DNA of 64,000 nt. Source: DATFDN01 sp963818885. GTDB taxonomy: Bacteria > Pseudomonadota > Alphaproteobacteria > Acetobacterales > Acetobacteraceae. Every line of letters starts with the position of its first letter. Positions within the stretch are counted from its first letter, which is position 1. A program made the position numbers and the translations under genes. The notes beneath the pieces were generated by a model. The model made no database searches. It was not told the origin of the DNA and saw only the letters and a program-made list of their open reading frames with translations. This document shows, one piece after another, positions 44,742 to 53,510 of this stretch. The stretch is from NCBI GenBank assembly GCA_963818885.1, contig CAWFTP010000001.1, forward strand, positions 186,001-250,000, written 5' to 3'.

Positions 44742-46928
44742 GACCCACCCCGCCCCGCTGCGCCAGTCGGCCCTTGCGCAAATTGCAGGTCAGCGCCTTC
44801 GTCGAGTGGATCGAGGTGTTCGGATCGCCGTGGATCGCCAGCAGCACGTTGGCGATGTCGCCGGTCGCGAAGCCGTGCCAGCCGTACACCCAGGGCATGC
44901 CAACCTGGTGCACCGTCCGCCCTTCGATGACGAACGGGCGCAGGCGGCCCGTCACCATTGCCTTGGCCTCGATCTCGCCGCGCAGCGTGCTCAGCACGAC
45001 CCAATCGAGCATCTTCACGCCGTGCTCATGGGCCAGCTCCGGCGAGATCTCGACGAACGCTTCGGGCTGCAGTTCCGCCGTGTGCGGCATCACGCGAGTG
45101 GGGACACCGCCGCAATGCAACTCGGTCAGGCGGAACGTCGTGAACACGTACGGAAAGCGCGGATCGGCCGTCTCATGGTACTCGTTGCCCGGACGCGGCC
45201 AGAGCTTGGCGGCCGGGTTGATCTGCTGGTCCGGATAGAACGGGTTGGCGACCGGACTCTCGACCGGCTCGTAGTAGGTCGGCAGCGGCCCGTCCTTCAG
45301 TCCGGACGGCTCGAACAAATGCGCCTTGCCGTCCGCCTCCATGATGAAGGGATCGGCGCCGGACACCGCCTCCATTCCCTTGGGATGCAGCCAGTAGTTC
45401 GGCCGCATCGAGGGCTTCGTCGTCTTCACGAAGTCCGGGACGTCGAGGCCGGTCCACTCGCCCTTCGCCTCGTCCCACCAGATCATCCACTTGCGCTCGG
45501 ACCACGGCTTGCCATCGGGGTCGGCGGAGGCGCGGTTGTACATGGTCCGCCGATTGGCCGGCCACGACCAGGACCAGCCGGCGTGGCTGCCAGGACCGGA
45601 CGGCGGATCGGGCTTGCGGGAGCGGGACTTGTTGTCGTGCTCGGCAGGAAAGACGCCGGTGTAGAGCCAGCCGCCGGCGGCGGTCGATCCGTCGTCCCTG
45701 ATCTCCTGGAAGCTCTTGACCTGCTCGCCGTCGGACAGCCGCTTGCCATTGATCTCGCGCGGCACCGCGGCGGCGTCGGGCTCCTCGAGCGGCCGAGCAC
45801 GAACTGTCCTTTCACCACACCGCCTACCATCGCGAGCGTCATCGGTAGCTGCGAATGATCGCCGGTGAGCTTCGGCCGATGCTCGTAGCAATACTCGTTC
45901 GCCGACGTCGCCGCCTCGCCGTACAGGCCTTCAGCAGGCTCACGACATACTTCGGCAGGTTGTGCCACCAGCCGGTCTCCGGCGTCTCGGACTCCAGATA
46001 TTCCTTGAGGGAGTGGTGCTGCTTCAGCGCGTGCGGCTGCATCAGGTATGTCGGCAGCATGTTGTAGAGCGTCGGGATGTCGGTGCTGCCCTGGATGCTG
46101 GTATGCCCGCGCAGCGCCATCATGCCGCCGCCCGGCCTTTCGGCATTGCCGAGCAGGCACTGGATGATCGACGCGGCGCGGATCATCTGCACGCCCGTCG
46201 AATGGTGCGTCCACCGGCGCGTGGATGTCGGCGAGCGCCGAGGTGCGGGTGAAGCGTGGATCGACATGGATGATCGTCGCCCCGCGCGCCTTCGCCTCGG
46301 TCACGAAGCGGAAAGCGACCGGATGGTTCTCCGCCATGTTCGATCCCATGACGGTGATCACGTCGGCATTGGCGAGGTCCCACAGGGCCATCGTCGCCGC
46401 GCCGCGTCCGAACGTGCTCCCCAGACTGGGGACCGAGGAGGAGTGTCAGATTCTCGCCTGGTTCTCGATGTTCACCATCCCCAGGCCGCCGCCGAGCAGC
46501 TTCTTGATCAGGTAGTTTTCTTCGTTGTCCAGCGTGGCGCCGCCGAGCGAGCCGATCCCCAGCGCGTGATTGACCTTGGTGCCGTCGGCAAGCTCGGCAA
46601 CGAACGTCTCGTCGCGCGTGTTCTTCACCCGCTCCGCGATCCGCTCCATAGCCCAGTTGAGCGGCCGATTCTCCCATCTGTTGGAAAACGGCGCGCGGTA
46701 GAGCACCTGGTTGACCCGCGCCGGGCCAGCAGCATTCCGAGCGTGCCAGCGCCCTTCGGGCACAGCGTGCCCTGGTTCACCGGACTGCGCGGATCGCCCT
46801 CGATTATGGATGGGCTTGCCATTCTTCGCGTAGACCAGTTGCGCGCACCCGACGGCACAGAACGGGCAGATGGAGCCTATCTCTATGGGGTGCCTGGTGC
46901 GCCAGGGGCGACCGGCAGCCTTGCTCAC
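44731..46928 (-). pseudogene. fdhA: Selenocysteine-type formate dehydrogenase alpha subunit, rearranged and interrupted
   Basis: Molybdopterin-guanine-dinucleotide enzyme that oxidises formate. Recognisable blocks in order: the 4Fe-4S motif SICPFCAVGCAQLVYAKNG; EGDPRSPVNQGTLCPKGAG (one frame away, between shifts at about 46808 and 46735); LGGATLDNEENYLIKKLL; VNIENQARI; then an in-frame TGA at 46446-46448 where relatives have selenocysteine; then HSSSVPSLGSTFGRGAATM and VDPRFTRTSALADIHAPV. After that, about 200 residues are missing before THHSTGVQMIRAASIIQCLL. A further large block is missing between GQFVLG and EEPDAAAVPREING. The C-terminus runs to 44731. The frame opens with a GTG at 46928, but homology starts only near 46875. 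Non-functional as read. Confidence 0.8.
46405..46448 (-). promoter_or_regulatory. UGA selenocysteine codon with SECIS-like hairpin
   Basis: The UGA (46448-46446) is followed after 11 bases by GGUCCCCAGUCUGGGGAGC. UCCCC pairs with GGGGA around the loop AGUCU (stem-loop 46418-46432). In E. coli fdhF the spacing from UGA to the stem is also 11 bases and the apical loop is GGUCU, which SelB recognises. Together with the residue context (Q-A-R-[U]-H-S), this supports recoding rather than a nonsense mutation. It has not been folded by computation. Confidence 0.7.
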
Positions 46929-47093
46929 CTGAATGCCTTCTTCCTGCTGACCGAGCGCCCCGAGGTGTACAACCTGCCCCCCGCTCCCACCCGCGCATCC
47001 AACCGCACCATGCCGAGCCTGCTCGCCGGCCTGGCCGCTGTCGCCGGGCTGGCCTTGGCCGCATTCGCCACGTTCTCGAACGGAGGGCGGTGA
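46870..47093 (+). pseudogene. fdhB: C-terminal fragment of formate dehydrogenase iron-sulfur (beta) subunit
   Basis: The plus strand encodes GAYLYGVPGAPGATGSLAHL, NAFFLLTERPEVYNLPPAPT and a terminal membrane anchor (LLAGLAAVAGLALAAFATF), ending in TGA 47091-47093. This is the usual C-terminus of the 4Fe-4S beta subunit that pairs with this alpha-subunit class. All the ferredoxin-like Cys clusters are missing. Left of about 46870 the sequence becomes the alpha-subunit gene on the opposite strand, so the fragment sits at a rearrangement junction. The open frame reaching left to 46077 is antisense to fdhA and is not protein-like. Confidence 0.7.
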
Positions 47094-47367
47094 TGCCGGA
47101 TACGGGCACCTGGAGCGGACCTACCTATTACGGGCGCGAGCAACTCAAGGCGGCGCCGGAGGGTTGGGAATGGTGTTGCCCTTGGGAATGCATCTCGCGT
47201 CGCTCCTGCTGCCGCGAGGCTCGAAACTCCTCTCCACGCTCGCCTCCGCGGCAATCCTCGCCGGCAGCGCCACCCTGCGCATCGCCTTTCTTGCCGCCGG
47301 GGATGACTCAGCGCGCCGCCCGGAGATCAGCCTGCGCTTCGCGCAGCCCAATCTCTCATCACGTTAG
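47093..47367 (+). pseudogene. NrfD-like membrane subunit remnant with internal deletion
   Basis: ATG 47093 overlaps the beta-subunit stop (TGATG). The first codons read MPDTGTWSGPTYYGREQLKA, the usual N-terminus of the NrfD-type quinone-interacting subunit of these formate dehydrogenases. Near 47160 the frame changes and the sequence jumps to a family C-terminus (MVLPLGMHLASLLLPRGSKL, ILAGSATLRIAFLAAGDDSA), ending at a TAG at 47365-47367. The normal protein is about 300 residues with many membrane helices; here roughly 200 central residues are absent. Cannot form the full membrane domain. Confidence 0.65.
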
Positions 47368-47436
47368 CTTGGCCGGTAAACTCGGGCCGCCCTGCGGACT
47401 TGAATCGGCTCACCCCTCGGAAAAAGGAGATGGGGA

Positions 47437-47943
47437 ATGGGACTGTTCTCAAAGCCGATCAAAACCCTGGATGATCTGTTCGTGCACACGCTGCAGGACA
47501 TGTACTACGCCGAGAACCAGATCGTGAAATCGCTACCGACTATGGTCGAGAAGAGCCGCGATCCGGAGCTGAAGCAGGCGTTTCAATCGCATCTGGAGGA
47601 GACCCGCAATCACGTGCGCAGGCTGGAAGAGGTCTTCACCGCGATCAACGAGCCGGCGAAGGGAGTCACCTGCGACGCGATGGACGGCATCCTGTCGGAA
47701 GCCAAGGATATCATGAGCGACGTGGCGGACCAGGATGTCCTCGACGCCGCGATGCTGTCGGCGGCCCAGGCGGTGGAGCACTACGAGATCACGCGGTACG
47801 GCACGCTGATCGCGCTCGCGAAGCAGCTCGGTCGCATGGGCGGCGTCGGGCCGCTCGAACGGAATCTCGAGGAAGAGAAGGCGGCCGACAAGAAGCTCAC
47901 GAGCATCGCCGAAGGCCGCGTGAATCGGAAGGCGGCGGCGTAG
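47437..47943 (+). CDS. DUF892 ferritin-like protein (YciE/YciF family)
   Basis: A 168-residue four-helix ferritin-like protein. It starts MGLFSKPIKTLDDLFVHTLQ and carries the helix segments DMYYAENQIVKSLPTMVEKS, FQSHLEETRNHVRRLEEVF, AQAVEHYEITRYGTLIALAK and LERNLEEEKAADKKLTSIAE. Glu and His residues are spaced as in diiron ferritin-like folds. Members are linked to stress and osmotic responses. The AAGGAG site before the ATG fits. Intact and alone, starting 70 bases after the NrfD remnant. Confidence 0.9.
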   Translation: MGLFSKPIKTLDDLFVHTLQDMYYAENQIVKSLPTMVEKSRDPELKQAFQSHLEETRNHVRRLEEVFTAINEPAKGVTCDAMDGILSEAKDIMSDVADQDVLDAAMLSAAQAVEHYEITRYGTLIALAKQLGRMGGVGPLERNLEEEKAADKKLTSIAEGRVNRKAAA

Positions 47944-47960
47944 TCAACCGCCTGAGGCGA

Positions 47961-48824
47961 TTACCGAGGGGCGACGAACTGCTCGATCGCCTCGATCATC
48001 GGACCCGGCTCGTCGCTGCGGATGGAGTGGCTGCTGTTCTCGAATATCCGCAGCTGCGAGCCGGGAATGAGCCGGTGGATCTCCTCGGAGAACTCGGGCG
48101 CGCAGATCCAGTCGTGCCGCCCTGCCAGGATCATGGTCGGCGCCATGATGCGCGCAAGCTCGGGGCGCAGATCGAAGCGACGCAAAAACCCGTCCGGACC
48201 GAAAGCGCGGTTCAGCGGCTCCGGCGCATGGACCGCCCGCGTCCGGGCCGGCGCCGCCTTCTCCTCGTCATAGGCACGCGAGTAGAGCGGACCCATGATC
48301 CGGTAGTATTCGCCCATCTGGGCGGGGGTTTTATACCCGCCTGACAATGCCCTCTCCCACGCCTTGCGCTGCTCGTCCGTTCCGCGCTCCGCGACAATCG
48401 CCCTCGCCCGCTCGATGAAGCCCGCATGCGAAGCGGTGACGATCAGGATGAGGTGAGAGACAGCATCGGGAAAGCGGGCGGCATGCGCCATCGCCACCAT
48501 CCCGCCGTACGAGGTTCCGAGGCTGACGACCGGACCCAACCCGAGATAGCGCCTCAAGGCCTCCATGTCCTCGACGTTCTCGTCGAGCGTATAGGTCTCG
48601 GGGTCACCCCTATCCGACCGCCCCTGCCCGCGATGGTCGAAGTAGATGAGCTGCATATGCCTCCCGAGCGGGTCCATCGCCGGCTTGAACCCGGTATGGT
48701 CTCCGCCTGGGCCACCATGGATGACCATGGCGACGGGACGCTCGCGCATTGTGGCACCCTCCGGCACCAAGCCGGCGCCTTCGACATCGAAGTAAAGACG
48801 AGTCCCGCGCACTGCGGCATACAT
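47961..48824 (-). CDS. Alpha/beta hydrolase (proline iminopeptidase-like)
   Basis: A 287-residue hydrolase. The oxyanion/N-terminal stretch is AMVIHGGPGGDHTGF, followed by YFDHRGQGRSDRGDPETYTL. The nucleophile elbow GTSYGG gives the Ser. The likely Asp is in AGRHDWICAPEF, and the His is in NSSHSIRSDEP. This order matches prolyl aminopeptidase-type alpha/beta hydrolases. The ATG at 48824 has GAGGAGAAG upstream. Divergent from the VOC gene, sharing a 60-base promoter gap. Substrate not certain. Intact. Confidence 0.85.
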   Translation of the reverse strand: MYAAVRGTRLYFDVEGAGLVPEGATMRERPVAMVIHGGPGGDHTGFKPAMDPLGRHMQLIYFDHRGQGRSDRGDPETYTLDENVEDMEALRRYLGLGPVVSLGTSYGGMVAMAHAARFPDAVSHLILIVTASHAGFIERARAIVAERGTDEQRKAWERALSGGYKTPAQMGEYYRIMGPLYSRAYDEEKAAPARTRAVHAPEPLNRAFGPDGFLRRFDLRPELARIMAPTMILAGRHDWICAPEFSEEIHRLIPGSQLRIFENSSHSIRSDEPGPMIEAIEQFVAPR

Positions 48825-48884
48825 ACTCTTCTCCTCATTCGCGCTGTGGCCCATGATAGGCACTCTTGGACCGGGAGGAAGCCG

Positions 48885-49280
48885 ATGCCGGCAATGGCGC
48901 TGAACCACTATACGATTCGCGTCCGCGATCTCGAGGAGACGAAGCGGTTCTACGAGGACATCGTCGGGCTCACGGCCGGCGACCGGCCGCCCTTGGTTTT
49001 CCCGGGCTACTGGCTCTACTGCGGCGGGATGCCTGTCGTGCACCTCATCGGGAATCGTGAGGGCGATCCGGTGGTCGAAGGCGCGCCCGGGGCCGGGCGG
49101 CTCGACCACATCGCCTTCTCCGCCGAGAACCTGAAGCTGATGAAGGAGCGGCTCGCGGCGAACCAGATCCGCTATGACGAGCGAGTGCTGCCGCGGCTCA
49201 ATATGACCCAGCTCTTCTTCAAGGACCCCGACGGGATCAACATCGAGTTCAACTTCCCGCCGGCGGAAACGGTTGCTTAG
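48885..49280 (+). CDS. VOC (glyoxalase-like) protein
   Basis: A 131-residue vicinal oxygen chelate protein: MALNHYTIRVRDLEETKRFY near the start, LDHIAFSAENLKLMKERLAA in the middle and FKDPDGINIEFNFPPAE at the end. His and Glu residues sit at the positions used for metal binding. GGGAGG lies nine bases before ATG 48885. The open frame extends upstream over the antisense of the hydrolase gene; that part is not coding. Substrate unknown. Intact. Confidence 0.82.
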   Translation: MPAMALNHYTIRVRDLEETKRFYEDIVGLTAGDRPPLVFPGYWLYCGGMPVVHLIGNREGDPVVEGAPGAGRLDHIAFSAENLKLMKERLAANQIRYDERVLPRLNMTQLFFKDPDGINIEFNFPPAETVA

Positions 49281-49294
49281 CCCGCTGGACCCAC

Positions 49295-51544
49295 TCAGGC
49301 GATAACGTCGCGAATCGCGGCGCTGAGCAGATCCTCCGGGGCCGCCCCAATTCGACGCTCGTGTCGGCGAACGTCCAGGGTGCCGGTCGTCTGAGTTACC
49401 GTGTGGTGCGTGAGGCCGGAATCGTCACGCCGGAAGTGGAGGTCCACACGGGCCTCGCCAATCGCCACTCCCTCCAGCGTGACCTCCGGCAGCCACTCGG
49501 GCAGATCAGGGTCCAAAATCAACGTGTTCAGCGGGGCAAGCGGCACGAGCCCGAGCATTGCGCGGATCAGCATGACGACGGCGCTGGCCGACCAGGCCTG
49601 CGGCGCGCAAGCGCCGGGATAGATCCTCGGGTGCGGATGGCGCCGGTCGCGCGGATGTCCGCCGAAGACCTCCGGGAGCCGATCGAGATGGAACAACCGG
49701 CTGGCATCGAACAGGCTTTTGGCCACCCGGTGCAGCAGGGGATCCATCCCGTATCGTTTGAATCCATACGCGGTGATCGCGTTCTCGAACGGCCAGACCG
49801 TCCCCAGATGGTAGGCGAACGGATTGAAGGCGGGATGCTCGGCGGATAGCGTGCGGATGCCCCAGCCGCCGAACATGTCTGGCGCCATGAGGCGATCCGC
49901 GACCGCCTGCGCCTTATCGGCATCGATGATGCCGTACGCCAGGCAGGCGCCGGGGTTGGAGGCGATGCTCTTGACCGGACGCTTGTCGGGACCAAGCGCG
50001 AGGGCGATGTACCGCTCCTTCTGCAGCCAGAACCGGTCGTTGAAGCGCCGCTTCAGCGCGTCCGCCTGGGCGAGCAGATCGGTGGCGCGCGCGTGCTCGC
50101 TGACGGCGGCAAAGGCCAGCGCCATGGCCTGCTTGGCGGCATAATAGAGGCCCTGCACCTCGCAGACCGCAATCGGATCGGCCACGACGTGGCCATCGGG
50201 ATAGAGGATCGCCTGGTCGGAATCCTTCCAGCCCTGGTTCTTGATTCCGCCCTCTCTGGCGCGCGTCTGGTATTCGTAAAAACCATCGTGGTCGAGATCG
50301 CCGTCGCGATCCATCCATTCCAGCGCGGCGAGCGCCTTGTCACGCATCGACCGGAAGAACGCCTTATCACCTGAATGGGCCAAGTCGTTCGCCAGCCCAA
50401 GCAGGAACAGGCCCGGCGTCGAATAATCTCCGTAGTAGTGCAGGAATGGGTTCTTGTCGAGCAGAGACAGCGGACTGAGCTGACGCTGGTGCAGCATCTT
50501 GCCGGGCTGGGCGTCGTATCGGTCATCGTATTCCTGCGCGCTCCACTTCCCGATCACCTGCAGCGTGCCGCGCAAGGTCGCCCGATTGAGCAACGCGGAG
50601 TGCCAGCCAGCGATCAGCGCGTCGCGCCCGAACAAGCCAGTGTATTTCGGTATCCCGGCGGCCGGCATGAACCGCTCGGCACCTTCACCGTCGAGCAGAT
50701 GCAGCGAGCCTAGATCGGCCGCGGCGCGATCCCAGGCAGCCTGCACAAGCGGGTTGGTCGTGAGCAGGCGCGCGCAGCCTGCATCCCATTCCTCGCGCAC
50801 GTCATCGGCAGGGCACCCAGGCTGGATCGCGCCGTCGAGCCCATAGAATGGATCGAACCGCTCGCCCTTGAAGACCGGTGAAACATCGACGCTGATCGTG
50901 CGCGGACGCTGCGGCGGCAGAGTGATTGAGCAACCAATGCTTCCCATCCCTTCGAAGAAATCAGCCGAGCCGGCGAAGCGGACGATCGTTGCGTGCGAAA
51001 GCTCGGGATGGCGGTAGCGGAAGGCGAGCTCACCGCCGTGCCGCCGCCTGGTCCAATCCAATTCCACCGGCGCCTTCTGTTGGCGCCTCCCGTTCTGGGC
51101 CTCCTCCTGGTCGGCGAAGTCCGCCGCGAGTTCAAAGGAAAGGAGAAGCGTCGTCTCGACCAGCCCGTGATTGGTGACATGGATGTCAAGATGCAGGCCG
51201 CCCCCAACGAAGCGGTTCACCTGGATCTCGATCGCCTTCTGGGCGATTTCGCCGCCGGACTTCTCCTTGTCCTCCGGCGGCCCGGCAGCTGCACCGGCCG
51301 AGGACGGCGCCAAGTGATAGGAAGTGAGGAAATGCGGCTCGACCGGGTTGGCCGACACGAAGCGCGGCTCCCGGTCGTCGACCTTTATCAAGAAACGGGA
51401 CAGGAAACGCGTTCGGCGCAGAAAGAAGCCCTCAATTCCCGATCGGATCCGCCCCTCGGTGTCGGTAATCAGGATGGAATGGCCGCGATGCACCGAGAAC
51501 TCGTCCGGGCGTATCCATAAGAGGTTTATGTCCGTTCTCGCCAC
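49295..51544 (-). CDS. Glycogen-debranching-type amylo-alpha-1,6-glucosidase family protein
   Basis: A 749-residue protein with an N-terminal GDE-like beta domain (residues 1-250, from MARTDINLLWIRPDEF through VDVSPVFKGERFDPF) and a C-terminal (alpha/alpha)6 barrel. The barrel has PAAGIPKYTGLFGRDALIAG, EWMDRDGDLDHDGFYEY, GIKNQGWKDSDQAILYPDG and NPFAYHLGTVWPFENAITAY, typical of bacterial amylo-alpha-1,6-glucosidase-like proteins. Acidic residues in these segments are the candidate catalytic pair. The DUF1272 gene precedes it by 30 bases on the same strand. The natural substrate is uncertain, as no other glycogen gene is present. Intact. Confidence 0.85.
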   Translation of the reverse strand: MARTDINLLWIRPDEFSVHRGHSILITDTEGRIRSGIEGFFLRRTRFLSRFLIKVDDREPRFVSANPVEPHFLTSYHLAPSSAGAAAGPPEDKEKSGGEIAQKAIEIQVNRFVGGGLHLDIHVTNHGLVETTLLLSFELAADFADQEEAQNGRRQQKAPVELDWTRRRHGGELAFRYRHPELSHATIVRFAGSADFFEGMGSIGCSITLPPQRPRTISVDVSPVFKGERFDPFYGLDGAIQPGCPADDVREEWDAGCARLLTTNPLVQAAWDRAAADLGSLHLLDGEGAERFMPAAGIPKYTGLFGRDALIAGWHSALLNRATLRGTLQVIGKWSAQEYDDRYDAQPGKMLHQRQLSPLSLLDKNPFLHYYGDYSTPGLFLLGLANDLAHSGDKAFFRSMRDKALAALEWMDRDGDLDHDGFYEYQTRAREGGIKNQGWKDSDQAILYPDGHVVADPIAVCEVQGLYYAAKQAMALAFAAVSEHARATDLLAQADALKRRFNDRFWLQKERYIALALGPDKRPVKSIASNPGACLAYGIIDADKAQAVADRLMAPDMFGGWGIRTLSAEHPAFNPFAYHLGTVWPFENAITAYGFKRYGMDPLLHRVAKSLFDASRLFHLDRLPEVFGGHPRDRRHPHPRIYPGACAPQAWSASAVVMLIRAMLGLVPLAPLNTLILDPDLPEWLPEVTLEGVAIGEARVDLHFRRDDSGLTHHTVTQTTGTLDVRRHERRIGAAPEDLLSAAIRDVIA

Positions 51545-51574
51545 CGCCGCCCTCCCGACTCCAATGCCGCAACA

Positions 51575-51829
51575 TCAATGCGCAGTGGCGGCGCAGCCCG
51601 GACGCGGCTTGAGGACGCGCTCGGTCGAGGCGGGATGGCGCGCGAGGCGATCCGATGGGCGGATCGGGCGCCGTACAAGCTCCCCGCCGCAATTCGGGCA
51701 TTGCCCACCCAGCACGGTTTCCGCGCACGAGCGGCAGAAGGTGCACTCGTAGGAGCAGATCATCGCCTCCCTTGAATCGGGGGGCAGGTCGCGGTCGCAG
51801 CATTCGCAGTTCGGGCGCAGGGCGAGCAT
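51575..51829 (-). CDS. DUF1272 zinc-ribbon-like small protein
   Basis: An 84-residue protein, MLALRPNCECCDRDLPPDSR followed by EAMICSYECTFCRSCAETVL and CPNCGGELVRRPIRP. Eight Cys in C-x2-C pairs mark the DUF1272 family, probably binding zinc; the function is unknown. GGAGG lies 10 bases upstream of ATG 51829. Likely co-transcribed with the debranching-type gene downstream. Divergent from the gamma-glutamyltransferase gene. Intact. Confidence 0.88.
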   Translation of the reverse strand: MLALRPNCECCDRDLPPDSREAMICSYECTFCRSCAETVLGGQCPNCGGELVRRPIRPSDRLARHPASTERVLKPRPGCAATAH

Positions 51830-51895
51830 GCTTGACGGTTCCTCCGGTCAGGGCACAGGCTCGACGCATACCGCATCCGATGACCGGAGGAATAC

Positions 51896-53503
51896 ATGCG
51901 CCAGGCGATGATCTGCGCTCCGCAGCCCGAGGCGACTGAGGCCGGGGCCGACATCCTCAGGGCGGGCGGCAATGCTGTCGACGCGGCGATCGGCTGCGCG
52001 CTGGTGCAGGGCGTCGTCGATCCGCTGATGTGCGGCATCGCGGGCTTCGGCAGCATGGGCATCTACATGCCGGTGCGTGGCCATCACGGCTACATCGACT
52101 TTCACGCTCCCGCCCCGCGCGCCGCCCGGCCGGAGATGTGGGAGGACATGATCCTGTCGGAAGCGCGCGACGGCTATGGGTTCATCCTGCAGGGCAACAT
52201 CAACGACATCGGCTACGGCTCGGTCTGCGTGCCGGCAAGCCTCGCCGCCTACTACCGGGCGCAACGCGAGTTCGGTGCGCTGCCCTGGGCGGAAGTCATA
52301 GCCCCGGCGATCGGCTGGGCGGAGTCCGGCTGGATCGTGCGCCCGCATGTCGCATTCTTCTGGTCCGATGAAGGAATGATGGGGCGCGTGCCCAATCCCG
52401 ATCGGCTGCGCTACTCCGCCTCCGGTCGCGCTCTCTACTGCCGCGCGGACGGCTCGCCCAAGCGCGTCGGCGACACGGTGCGCAACGGCGAGTATGCGAC
52501 GGTGCTGCGGCTGATCGCCCGCGACGGTGCTGATGCGTTTTATCGCGGTGAACTCGCGCATGCGATCGTCGAGGATTTCCGCGCGCATGGCGGGCTGCTC
52601 AGCGTCGAGGATCTGCGCGACTACAAGCCGCGCCGCGGCTTTCCGCTGTGGGGCACGTACCGGGACTGGCGCATCGCGACGAACGAGCCGCCCGGCGGCG
52701 GCGTCATGCTGATCGAGATGCTCAACATGCTGGAGTGCTTCGATCTCGCCTCTATAGGCCACAACACAGCGGAGTATCTGCGCGTAATCGCCGAGGCGAT
52801 GAAGCGCGCGACCATCGACAAGGACCGTCATGTCGGCGATCCCGCCTTCGTCGACATTCCGCTCGACCGGCTGACCAGCAAGGCGTATGCGGCCGCCTTC
52901 GCGGCGGAGATCGCCAGGGGCGAGAAAGCAAGCGTGCCGCGCTTCAACACCGGCATGGCCAGCAAGGACACGACCCACATTTCGGTCGTCGACCGCGATG
53001 GCGCTTGCGTCTCGATGACCCATTCGCTCGGCATGCCGTCCGGCGTCATCACGACCGGGCTGGGGTTCATGTACAACGGCTGCATGGGCGTGTTCGATCC
53101 GCGCCCGGAACGCGCGGGCTCGATCGCGCCGGGCAAGGCGCGGTTCTCCTCCGTCTGCCCGTCGATCATCTTCAAGGGCGACAAGCCGGGCCTGGTGATC
53201 GGCGCTCCGGGCGCCACGCAGATCGCGATGGGGGTGCTACAGGCGATCCTGAATGTGCTGGATTTTGGCATGAGCATGACCGAGGCGGTCAGCGCCCCAC
53301 GCTTCTCCGCGACCTCCGACGCGATCGACGTGTCGAATCGCATCCCGCGCTTCATCACCCGTGCGTTGGAAACGCAGGGCTACGAAATCGTGCGCAGCCC
53401 GTACACGTTCGGCTTCGCCTCCGTGCACGGCATCCGCATCGACGGCGAGCGGCTGGATGGCGGCGCCGACCCGGGACACGACGGGATAGCCATCGCCGTG
53501 TGA
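51896..53503 (+). CDS. Gamma-glutamyltransferase family protein (Ntn hydrolase)
   Basis: A 535-residue member of the gamma-glutamyltranspeptidase family, which self-cleaves to expose an N-terminal Thr. The large-subunit opening is QPEATEAGADILRAGGNAVD with DAAIGCALVQGVVDP. The processing site is SKDTTHISVVDRDGACVSMT (Thr near residue 360). The small subunit ends with APRFSATSDAIDVSNRIP and a typical GGADPGHDG segment. No signal peptide is visible, so it is probably cytoplasmic, like the oxamate/acylase-type members. Substrate unknown. GGAGG precedes the ATG. Intact. Confidence 0.85.
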   Translation: MRQAMICAPQPEATEAGADILRAGGNAVDAAIGCALVQGVVDPLMCGIAGFGSMGIYMPVRGHHGYIDFHAPAPRAARPEMWEDMILSEARDGYGFILQGNINDIGYGSVCVPASLAAYYRAQREFGALPWAEVIAPAIGWAESGWIVRPHVAFFWSDEGMMGRVPNPDRLRYSASGRALYCRADGSPKRVGDTVRNGEYATVLRLIARDGADAFYRGELAHAIVEDFRAHGGLLSVEDLRDYKPRRGFPLWGTYRDWRIATNEPPGGGVMLIEMLNMLECFDLASIGHNTAEYLRVIAEAMKRATIDKDRHVGDPAFVDIPLDRLTSKAYAAAFAAEIARGEKASVPRFNTGMASKDTTHISVVDRDGACVSMTHSLGMPSGVITTGLGFMYNGCMGVFDPRPERAGSIAPGKARFSSVCPSIIFKGDKPGLVIGAPGATQIAMGVLQAILNVLDFGMSMTEAVSAPRFSATSDAIDVSNRIPRFITRALETQGYEIVRSPYTFGFASVHGIRIDGERLDGGADPGHDGIAIAV

Positions 53504-53510
53504 CCGTCCG

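Noticed and set aside
46077..46865. Plus-strand open frame leading into the fdhB fragment
   Set aside because: This part is antisense to fdhA and has no homology; only the part right of the breakpoint is protein-like.
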